A stretch of 5,468 nucleotides of DNA, from assembly GCA_021199825.1 (NCBI GenBank), contig JAJQHI010000191.1:1-5468 (forward strand), read 5' to 3'. This stretch comes from Bacillota bacterium. Its GTDB lineage: Bacteria; Bacillota; Clostridia; Oscillospirales; CAG-272. Position numbers and translations under genes: made by a program. Positions 1 through 5,468 of the stretch are shown here, piece after piece. Below the pieces are notes generated by a model, which did no database searches, was not told the DNA's origin, and worked only from the letters and a program-made list of their open reading frames with translations. The first letter of the stretch is position 1, and each line of letters begins with the position of its first letter.

Positions 1-990
1 GGATACGATTTTCTCCTCTCAGCTATAAAAAAACATGATTATGAAAAGAGGGGCGTTGACATAGGCGAGGACGAAATATTCGTCTCAGACGGCGCCAAAA
101 GCGATTCATCGTCAATCGGAGAGCTTTTCTCGGATGACGCGGTAGTCGCCGTATGCGACCCAGTTTATCCCGTTTACGTAGATTCAAACGCAATCGCGGG
201 GCGCGCGGGAGAGTATTCAGACGGCAAATGGTCTAAAATCGTATATATGCCGTGCATATGCGAGAACGGATTTCTGCCGAAGCTTCCGACGGAGCACGTC
301 GATATGATATATCTTTGCTTTCCGAACAATCCGGTTGGTGTCGGAATAACGAAATCGGAGCTTCAGGGATGGGTTGAATATGCAAACGAAACGGGTGCCG
401 TCATACTTTACGACTCGGCGTATGAGGCGTTTATTACCGAACCTGACATGGTACATTCGATATTCGAGATTGAAGGGGCAAAAACCTGCGCAATAGAGTT
501 CCGCAGCTTTTCAAAGACCGCGGGCTTTACGGGCGTGAGATGTGCTTACACAGTGATTCCGAACGAGCTTGTGCGCGACGAGGTGAGCCTTAATAAAATG
601 TGGCGCCGCCGTCAGTCCACAAAGATGAACGGAGTTTCGTATATGACGCAGCGGGCGGCTGAAGCCGTTTACACCGATGAGGGACAGCGCGAGATAAAGG
701 AGCATATTGATTATTACCTGCAAAACGCAAAAATAATCCGCGAGGGGCTGACATGCGCCGGCTTTGAGGCATACGGCGGAGTTAACTCGCCCTACGTATG
801 GATGAAAACGCCCGACGGCATGGGTTCATGGGAGTTTTTCGACTCGCTTCTTGAAAAATGTGCCGTAGTGGGCACTCCCGGCGCGGGCTTCGGATTTGCC
901 GGCGAGGGATATTTCAGGCTGACATCATTCGGCTCGCGCGAAAACACTGAGCGAGCGCTTAAAAGGATAACCGATAAATTCGGCAGATAA
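1..990 (+). CDS. dapL: LL-diaminopimelate aminotransferase, 5'-truncated by window edge
   Basis: This is a cytoplasmic PLP enzyme (class I/II aminotransferase fold) that converts tetrahydrodipicolinate plus glutamate directly to LL-diaminopimelate, bypassing the succinyl- or acetyl-blocked steps of lysine and peptidoglycan precursor synthesis. The frame is open from base 1 and gives 329 residues before TAA. DapL proteins run about 390-411 residues, so roughly 75 N-terminal residues lie outside the window; the ATG at 247 is internal, not the start. Visible motifs (fragment numbering) are SDGAKSD at 29-35, DPVYPVYVD from 53, IYLCFPNNP ending near 111, DSAYEA at 138-143, and [12 protein letters not shown] with the PLP-binding lysine at 172 (codon 514-516). 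C-terminal hallmarks are [14 protein letters not shown] and GTPGAGFG. The usual NNPTG reads NNPVG here. The DapL assignment over other aminotransferases rests on these near-verbatim family blocks. purB follows after 13 bases. Confidence 0.95.
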   Translation, partial: GYDFLLSAIKKHDYEKRGVDIGEDEIFVSDGAKSDSSSIGELFSDDAVVAVCDPVYPVYVDSNAIAGRAGEYSDGKWSKIVYMPCICENGFLPKLPTEHVDMIYLCFPNNPVGVGITKSELQGWVEYANETGAVILYDSAYEAFITEPDMVHSIFEIEGAKTCAIEFRSFSKTAGFTGVRCAYTVIPNELVRDEVSLNKMWRRRQSTKMNGVSYMTQRAAEAVYTDEGQREIKEHIDYYLQNAKIIREGLTCAGFEAYGGVNSPYVWMKTPDGMGSWEFFDSLLEKCAVVGTPGAGFGFAGEGYFRLTSFGSRENTERALKRITDKFGR

Positions 991-993
991 GGA
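989..993 (+). promoter_or_regulatory. Ribosome binding site of purB (decides the start)
   Basis: AAGGA overlaps the last two bases of the dapL stop codon and lies 10 bases before ATG 1004. A TTG at 995 in the same frame would add three residues, but it sits only one base after this site, which is too close to be used. A second purine patch, GAGG at 997-1000, is only three bases from the ATG. The overlap with the dapL stop suggests translational coupling. Confidence 0.6.
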
Positions 994-1003
994 ATTGAGG
1001 AAT

Positions 1004-2437
1004 ATGGAGAAAAAATCATACGTTTCACCGCTTTCCGAAAGGTACGCGGACGAGGAGATGAAATATCTCTTTTCACCCGATTATAAATTTTCGACATGGA
1101 GAAGGCTCTGGGTCGCGCTCGCTGAGGCGGAGCACGAGCTCGGTCTTCCCGTGAGCGAGGAGCAGATAGCTGAGCTGAAGGAGCACATTTACGACATCAA
1201 TTATGATGTTGCCGAGGCGCGTGAGAAAATCGTGCGCCACGACGTGATGAGCCACGTTTACGCATATGGGCAGCAGTGCCCGAACGCGGCTGGAATTATC
1301 CATTTAGGCGCAACGTCGTGCTATGTCGGCGACAACACCGACCTGATAATCATGACCGAGGCGCTCGGTCTTGTTGAAAAAAAGCTTGTCGGCGTCATCC
1401 GAGTGCTTTCGGAATTTGCCGACAAATATAAGTCGCAGCCGACCCTTGCGTTCACGCATTTTCAGCCGGCTCAGCCGACAACGGTAGGCAAACGCGCAAC
1501 CCTTTGGATTCAGGATTTGCTCTCGGACCTTGAAAACATCAAATTCCGCAAATCTCAGATGAAGCTTCTCGGCTCGAAGGGAACGACGGGCACACAGGCA
1601 AGCTTCCTTGAGCTTTTCGGCGGGGATATGACAAAGGTGCGAGAGCTTGACCGAAAAATTGCCGAAAAGATGGGCTTTTCGGACGTTTACGCCGTATCGG
1701 GGCAGACATATTCGCGAAAGGTTGACTTTGATGTTCTCGCAGTCCTCGCGGGAATCGCGGAAAGCGCCGCGAAATTTTCAAACGACATTCGCCTGCTTCA
1801 GCACTTAAAGGAGATTGAGGAGCCCTTTGAAAAGGGACAGATAGGCTCATCCGCGATGGCGTACAAGCGCAATCCGATGCGCTCGGAGCGCATAGCATCG
1901 CTTTCAAGATACGTAATATCAGATCTAATGAATCCGGCGCTCACGGCATCCTCGCAGTGGTTCGAGCGCACGCTCGACGACTCGGCAAACAAGCGCATAT
2001 CCGTGCCTGAGGCTTTTCTGGCAACAGACGCGATACTGAATCTTTATATAAACGTCTCCGATGGGCTCGTCGTCTATCCGAAGGTGATAGAAAAGCATAT
2101 GATGGCGGAGCTTCCCTTTATGGCAACGGAGAACATTATGATGGATGCCGTCATGCGCGGCGGCAACCGTCAGGAGCTTCACGAGAAAATCCGCGTTCAT
2201 TCGATGGCGTCCTCAAAGCGCATAAAGGAAGAGGGCGCGGACTGCGACCTTCTTGACAGGATTGCGTCAGACCCCGCATTCGGTGTGACGCGTGAGGAGC
2301 TTGACGGCATACTTGAACCGTCACGCTATGTCGGCTGCGCGCCGCAGCAGACGGAAGCGTTTTTATCTGATGTTGTCGCGCCCGTGCTTTCGGAGTATGA
2401 GGGCGAGGATGTAGGATCTGTTTCAATCAACGTATAA
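1004..2437 (+). CDS. purB: Adenylosuccinate lyase, long human-like type
   Basis: This cytoplasmic enzyme of the fumarase/aspartase superfamily, normally a homotetramer, eliminates fumarate twice in purine synthesis: from SAICAR to AICAR, and from adenylosuccinate to AMP. The product is 477 residues from ATG 1004. Motifs in order are RHDVMSH around 78-84, GATSCYVGDNTD at 102-113, THFQPAQ at 151-157 (His152 matches the catalytic histidine), KGTTGTQASF at 192-201, GQTYSRK at 233-239, and the superfamily signature GSSAMAYKRNP at 281-291 with the catalytic-loop serines 282-283. WFERTLDDSANKR and LPFMATENI follow. These blocks, and the length, match human ADSL (about 484 residues) much better than the roughly 430-residue Bacillus type or the E. 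coli type. The signature has Ala where many members have Pro (SSAMPxKRNP), which the PROSITE-style pattern allows. It sits directly before purA, which makes its substrate. Confidence 0.96.
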   Translation: MEKKSYVSPLSERYADEEMKYLFSPDYKFSTWRRLWVALAEAEHELGLPVSEEQIAELKEHIYDINYDVAEAREKIVRHDVMSHVYAYGQQCPNAAGIIHLGATSCYVGDNTDLIIMTEALGLVEKKLVGVIRVLSEFADKYKSQPTLAFTHFQPAQPTTVGKRATLWIQDLLSDLENIKFRKSQMKLLGSKGTTGTQASFLELFGGDMTKVRELDRKIAEKMGFSDVYAVSGQTYSRKVDFDVLAVLAGIAESAAKFSNDIRLLQHLKEIEEPFEKGQIGSSAMAYKRNPMRSERIASLSRYVISDLMNPALTASSQWFERTLDDSANKRISVPEAFLATDAILNLYINVSDGLVVYPKVIEKHMMAELPFMATENIMMDAVMRGGNRQELHEKIRVHSMASSKRIKEEGADCDLLDRIASDPAFGVTREELDGILEPSRYVGCAPQQTEAFLSDVVAPVLSEYEGEDVGSVSINV

Positions 2438-2455
2438 TAAAGCTTTTTCTTGCAT

Positions 2456-2463
2456 GGAAGGAG
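2456..2463 (+). promoter_or_regulatory. Strong ribosome binding site of purA
   Basis: GGAAGGAG is an almost complete complement to the 3' end of 16S rRNA and sits six bases before ATG 2470. It fixes the purA start and suggests purA is well translated on its own within the transcript. The 32-base purB-purA gap (2438-2469) otherwise holds no hairpin or promoter that I can support. Confidence 0.8.
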
Positions 2464-2469
2464 AAAAAC

Positions 2470-3747
2470 ATGGTTAAGGCAATTGTAGGCGCTTGCTGGG
2501 GTGACGAGGGCAAGGGCAAAATCACGGACGTACTCGCGGGCGAGTCAGATGTTGTAATTCGCTTTCAGGGCGGCAGCAACGCTGGTCACACGATAATCAA
2601 CGATTACGGCAAATTTGTGCTTCATCAGCTCCCAAGCGGCGTATTCCACGGAAATATCACAAACATTATAGGCAACGGCGTCGCGCTCTCCGTTGAAAAG
2701 TTTAAGGCGGAGCTTGATGGACTCACATCACGCGGCGTTCCCATGCCAAAAATTCTGGTGTCTGACCGATGCCAGCTCGTTATGCCCTATCACGTTGAGC
2801 TTGACTCAATGGAGGAGGCAAGGCTTTCTGCGCGTTCGTTCGGCTCAACCAAATCGGGAATCGCTCCATTTTATTCGGACAAGTTTGCCAAGATAGGCTT
2901 TCAGGTAAGCGAGCTTTTCGACGATAAGGAGAGCATTATGGCTCACATAGAGCAGCTGCTTGCGGTGAAGAACTGCCTTTACGTCAATCTTTACGGGCAG
3001 AAACCGCTCTCGGCTGACGACATATACGCAAAGCTCATGGAATATAAGGAGGTGCTTGCACCCTACGCTGCGGACACCCTTTCATTCGTGCACGACGCTG
3101 TTAAAGATGGCAAGACGATTTTGCTTGAGGGGCAGCTCGGCTCGCTCAAGGATACCGATTTTGGCATTTATCCGATGGTCACCTCATCCAACACCATAGC
3201 CGGATACGGAGCCGTCGGCGCGGGTGTGCCGCCATACGAGATAAAGGAAATTATCGCGACTGTGAAGGCGTATTCAAGCGCTGTGGGTGCCGGCGAGTTT
3301 GTATCCGAGATATTCGGTGACGAGGCGGATGAGCTTCGCCGCCGCGGAGGCGACGGGGGCGAATACGGTGCGACGACGCACCGTCCGCGCAGAATGGGAT
3401 GGCTCGACCTTTTGGCGTCGCGCTACGGATGTCAGGTGCAGTCGGCGACAGCCGTCGCGTTTACCGTGCTTGACGCGCTTTCATATCTTGATGAGATTCC
3501 GGTATGCGTCGCTTATGAGCTTGACGGGGAGAGAATCGATTATTTCCCGCCGACATCAAAGCTCAAGCACTGCAAGCCCATTTTGGAGGTTCTTCCCGGC
3601 TGGAAGTGCGACATCCGCGGCATAAAGGAGTATTCGGAGCTTCCCGAAAACGCTCGCCGCTATGTAGAATTTGCCGAGGAGCATATAGGCGTTCCGATTA
3701 AGATGGTTTCAAACGGACCCTCAAGAAACGATATAATCTATAGATAA
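2470..3747 (+). CDS. purA: Adenylosuccinate synthetase, divergent clostridial-type
   Basis: This cytoplasmic enzyme joins IMP and aspartate using GTP to give adenylosuccinate, the committed step to AMP; PurB, encoded just upstream, completes the conversion. It has 425 residues, a normal family length. The start is fixed by a strong Shine-Dalgarno site. Motifs are the P-loop-like WGDEGKGK at 10-17 (Asp12 matches the catalytic aspartate), GGSNAGHT at 34-41 (His40 matches the catalytic histidine), IGNGV at 67-71, GSTKSGIAPFYSDK at 125-138 (usual GTTKKGIGPAYxDK), YPMVTSSNT at 234-242, KAYSSAVGAG at 266-275, GATTHRPRR at 300-308, and FTVLD at 331-335. Compared with E. coli PurA, EGAQG is EGQLG, the TTRVGAGPFPTE loop is SSAVGAGEFVSE, and the guanine-recognition TKLD is TVLD with its Asp kept. 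I recall most of these changes as normal in Clostridia, so it is probably a working PurA. His304 is the odd residue. Confidence 0.95.
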   Translation: MVKAIVGACWGDEGKGKITDVLAGESDVVIRFQGGSNAGHTIINDYGKFVLHQLPSGVFHGNITNIIGNGVALSVEKFKAELDGLTSRGVPMPKILVSDRCQLVMPYHVELDSMEEARLSARSFGSTKSGIAPFYSDKFAKIGFQVSELFDDKESIMAHIEQLLAVKNCLYVNLYGQKPLSADDIYAKLMEYKEVLAPYAADTLSFVHDAVKDGKTILLEGQLGSLKDTDFGIYPMVTSSNTIAGYGAVGAGVPPYEIKEIIATVKAYSSAVGAGEFVSEIFGDEADELRRRGGDGGEYGATTHRPRRMGWLDLLASRYGCQVQSATAVAFTVLDALSYLDEIPVCVAYELDGERIDYFPPTSKLKHCKPILEVLPGWKCDIRGIKEYSELPENARRYVEFAEEHIGVPIKMVSNGPSRNDIIYR

Positions 3748-3818
3748 AGCGAGAGGTCTTTTATCGCAGAGTGCGGTATGAAGCTTCTTTTATAAAATAA
3801 TTTTAATCAATATCAAAC
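3748..3818 (+). other. AT-rich purA-guaA intergenic leader, function unclear
   Basis: This is the largest gap in the window. Its second half is very AT-rich: 3781-3817 has only 5 G or C in 37 bases, against GC-rich genes on both sides. It contains TATAAA at 3791-3796, which could serve as a -10 box, but no convincing -35 box lies about 17 bases upstream. The palindrome GAAGCTTC at 3780-3787 is followed by TTTT but leaves no room for a hairpin loop. The short inverted repeat GCGA (3749-3752) / TCGC (3764-3767) is too weak to call a terminator. It may hold a guaA promoter or simply be an unstructured leader that keeps the ribosome site open. Confidence 0.3.
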
Positions 3819-3825
3819 GAGGTGA
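3819..3825 (+). promoter_or_regulatory. Ribosome binding site of guaA (decides the start)
   Basis: GAGGTGA is a good Shine-Dalgarno site five bases before GTG 3831. The in-frame GTG at 3822 is part of this site itself and so cannot be the start it serves. Starting at 3831 also makes the protein begin [14 protein letters not shown], close to the usual N-terminus of the family. Confidence 0.75.
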
Positions 3826-3830
3826 TTTTT

Positions 3831-5372
3831 GTGGCTCATGAGACAGTTGTAGTTCTTGATTTCGGCGGGCAGTATAATCAGCTTATCGCCAGAAGAGTGC
3901 GCGAATGCGGCGTTTTCTGCGAGGTTAAGCCCTATACGACCCCGCTCTCCAAAATAAAGGAAATGTCCCCGATAGGGATAATCTTCACGGGAGGTCCCAA
4001 CTCCGTTTATCTTGACTCCTCACCAAAGGTGAGCACTGAGATTTTCGAGTGGGGTGTGCCGATTCTCGGCATATGCTACGGCTGTCAGCTCATGGCACAC
4101 ATGCTCGGCGGTCATGTTGTTGAGGCATCGTCAGACACAGCCCGCGAATACGGCAAAACGGAGGCGCATTTTGACACTTCATTCCCGCTCTTTGAGGGAC
4201 TGCCTGAAGACGCGGTCGCATGGATGAGCCACAGCGACTACATGGAGAAGGTTCCCGACGGGTTTGTGACTGCGGCATACACCGAAAACTGCCCGACAGC
4301 AGCAATAGCGGATACATCACGTGGCTTTTACGGCGTGCAGTTTCACCCTGAGGTGAATCACACGGAAAACGGCACGGAAATGCTTCGCAATTTCCTTTAC
4401 AAGATCTGCGGCGCTCACGGTGACTGGACTATGGGCGATTACTGCAAAACCGCGGTGACCACACTGCGCGAGAAAATCAAGGATGGGCGCGTGCTTTTGG
4501 GACTTTCGGGCGGAGTTGATTCGTCAGTTGCGGCGGCGCTGCTCGCGGAAGCTGTCGGGCCTCAGCTCACGTGCGTATTTGTGGATCACGGTCTTATGCG
4601 CAAAAACGAGGGCGACGAGGTTGAAGCGGCATTCTCAAAGTGGGACATCAACTTTGTCCGCGTGAACGCAGAATCGCGGTTCCTGTCACGCCTTTCGGGC
4701 GTCACAGAGCCCGAACGCAAGCGCAAAATCATCGGGGAGGAATTCATTCGCGTATTTGAAGAGGAAAGCAAAAAGATAGGCGCCGTCGATTACCTCGCGC
4801 AGGGCACAATCTATCCCGACGTTATCGAGTCGGGGACCGGAGACGCCGCTGTGATAAAGAGCCACCACAACGTCGGCGGGCTGCCCGATTATGTGGATTT
4901 CAAGGAGATAATCGAGCCGCTGCGAATGCTTTTCAAGGATGAGGTGCGCGAGCTCGGACGTGAGCTTGGGCTTCCCGAATATCTTGTGATGCGCCAGCCG
5001 TTTCCCGGACCGGGACTCGGAATACGCATAATAGGCGAGGTGACAAAGGAGCGCGCCGACCTTTTGCGTGAGGCGGATGCTATATTCCGCGAGGAAATCG
5101 CGTCTGCGGGGCTTGAGGGGGTGATGAATCAGTATTTCGCCGTTCTCACGAATATGCGCTCTGTGGGCGTTATGGGCGACGGCAGAACGTACGACTGCAC
5201 AGTCGCGCTCCGCTCGGTCACAACGTCTGATTTCATGACCGCGGACTGGACGCGCATTCCGTATGACGTGCTTGACACGGTGTCAACCCGCATTGTAAAT
5301 GAGGTGTCGGGCGTCAACCGCGTAGTCTACGACATCACGTCAAAGCCACCGGCAACTATAGAGTGGGAGTAA
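3831..5372 (+). CDS. guaA: GMP synthase, glutamine-hydrolysing
   Basis: This cytoplasmic enzyme activates XMP with ATP and aminates it with ammonia from glutamine to give GMP, the final step of the guanine branch. It has 513 residues from GTG 3831, a normal length for the two-domain bacterial enzyme. Residues 1 to about 195 are a class I glutamine amidotransferase: [17 protein letters not shown] near the start, TGGPNSVY at 53-60, GICYGCQ at 80-86 with nucleophile Cys82, and GVQFHPEV at 168-175 with His172 and Glu174 completing the triad. From about 220 comes the ATP pyrophosphatase domain with the P-loop SGGVDSS at 226-232, VDHGLMR at 251-257, and HHNVGGLP at 345-352. The C-terminal dimerisation/XMP-binding domain carries [12 protein letters not shown] at 388-399 and ends [11 protein letters not shown]. 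All expected catalytic residues are present. It is preceded by purA (83-base gap) and followed after four bases by a probable amidohydrolase gene. Confidence 0.97.
   Translation: MAHETVVVLDFGGQYNQLIARRVRECGVFCEVKPYTTPLSKIKEMSPIGIIFTGGPNSVYLDSSPKVSTEIFEWGVPILGICYGCQLMAHMLGGHVVEASSDTAREYGKTEAHFDTSFPLFEGLPEDAVAWMSHSDYMEKVPDGFVTAAYTENCPTAAIADTSRGFYGVQFHPEVNHTENGTEMLRNFLYKICGAHGDWTMGDYCKTAVTTLREKIKDGRVLLGLSGGVDSSVAAALLAEAVGPQLTCVFVDHGLMRKNEGDEVEAAFSKWDINFVRVNAESRFLSRLSGVTEPERKRKIIGEEFIRVFEEESKKIGAVDYLAQGTIYPDVIESGTGDAAVIKSHHNVGGLPDYVDFKEIIEPLRMLFKDEVRELGRELGLPEYLVMRQPFPGPGLGIRIIGEVTKERADLLREADAIFREEIASAGLEGVMNQYFAVLTNMRSVGVMGDGRTYDCTVALRSVTTSDFMTADWTRIPYDVLDTVSTRIVNEVSGVNRVVYDITSKPPATIEWE
5365..5369 (+). 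promoter_or_regulatory. Ribosome binding site inside the guaA tail for the downstream gene
   Basis: GGGAG lies within the last coding codons of guaA, seven bases before ATG 5377. Because the site is covered by ribosomes finishing guaA, translation of the downstream gene is probably coupled to guaA. Confidence 0.6.
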
Positions 5373-5376
5373 TCTC

Positions 5377-5468
5377 ATGTCCATAACAATTGCACTTGCG
5401 GCATTTCGCTTTGTCAACGGCGATACCGCGTTCAATATTTCACAGATTGAGCGGGCTTTGCAAGCCGC
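5377..5468 (+). CDS. Probable carbon-nitrogen hydrolase (nitrilase superfamily), 3'-truncated
   Basis: Thirty complete codons run from ATG 5377 to the window end with no stop. The peptide begins MSITIALAAFRFVNGDTAFN and continues with a helix-like ISQIERALQA. This resembles the first strand and helix of nitrilase-superfamily amidohydrolases (typically KIALAQ followed by a D-x-xxN segment and a helix), which cleave carbon-nitrogen bonds in amides or nitriles using a Glu-Lys-Cys triad. None of the triad is within the window, so substrate and subgroup cannot be told; the resemblance rests on about 30 residues. The start is supported by a Shine-Dalgarno site and by a four-base gap from guaA, which places it in the same operon. 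An unrelated protein with a similar first strand remains possible. Confidence 0.55.
   Translation, partial: MSITIALAAFRFVNGDTAFNISQIERALQA

Noticed and set aside
995..997. TTG at 995 as the purB start
   Set aside because: It is one base from the Shine-Dalgarno AAGGA and adds only three non-conserved residues; ATG 1004 is better placed.
792..1097. 101-codon antisense frame spanning the dapL-purB junction
   Set aside because: It overlaps two conserved genes and has no family resemblance; it arises from the codon pattern of the opposite strand.
1539..1907. 122-codon antisense open frame inside purB
   Set aside because: It lies opposite a clearly conserved gene, has low-complexity Arg/Ser/Pro-rich composition typical of a shadow frame, and resembles no family.
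2433..2438. TATAAT overlapping the purB stop as a purA promoter
   Set aside because: There is no -35-like sequence at the right distance, and the 32-base gap fits simple readthrough of an operon.
3287..3625. 112-codon + strand open frame inside purA, in another frame
   Set aside because: It is fully inside conserved purA coding sequence and is Arg/Ser-rich with no recognisable motif.
3732..3737. Perfect TATAAT near the end of purA as a guaA promoter
   Set aside because: The bases encode the conserved DIIY residues of PurA, and no acceptable -35 box lies about 17 bases upstream.
3780..3790. GAAGCTTC followed by T-run as an intrinsic terminator
   Set aside because: The palindrome is only eight bases with no loop and is AT-rich, so it cannot form a stable terminator hairpin.
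3822..3824. GTG at 3822 as the guaA start
   Set aside because: It is part of the GAGGTGA ribosome site that serves GTG 3831 and would add three residues not typical of the family.

Overview
The window is an ordinary bacterial biosynthetic stretch: five genes, all on the + strand and tightly packed. Both end genes are cut by the window edges. I found no RNA gene, mobile element, CRISPR array, phage gene or clear terminator.

Layout. 1-990 is the 3' three-quarters or so of dapL (LL-diaminopimelate aminotransferase). 1004-2437 is purB (adenylosuccinate lyase, of the long type resembling the human enzyme). 2470-3747 is purA (adenylosuccinate synthetase, of a divergent type I recall from Clostridia). 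3831-5372 is guaA (glutamine-hydrolysing GMP synthase). 5377-5468 is the beginning of what looks like a nitrilase-superfamily carbon-nitrogen hydrolase. The gaps are 13, 32, 83 and 4 bases. The spacing suggests one transcript, or two if the AT-rich 83-base gap before guaA holds a promoter.

How the genes work together. PurA and PurB together turn IMP into AMP (IMP + Asp + GTP to adenylosuccinate, then to AMP + fumarate). GuaA turns XMP into GMP, the last step of the other branch from IMP. The cluster therefore covers both exits from IMP, except IMP dehydrogenase (guaB), which is not in the window. PurB also acts earlier, on SAICAR. DapL belongs to lysine and cell-wall diaminopimelate synthesis and has no direct link to purines, so its place here looks like ordinary operon packing.

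Organism. Strong Shine-Dalgarno sites, a GTG start, DapL, and the pairing of a long PurB with an EGQLG/TVLD-type PurA all suggest an anaerobic Firmicute of the class Clostridia, perhaps an uncultured gut or sludge lineage. This is inferred from remembered family sequences, not from a search. Base and codon use look even across the window, with no sign of recent transfer.

Novelty. I see no undescribed system. The points most worth a second look are the unusual PurA residues (especially His304 where the family usually has Gly), the eukaryote-like PurB, and the tight coupling of a C-N hydrolase gene to guaA.
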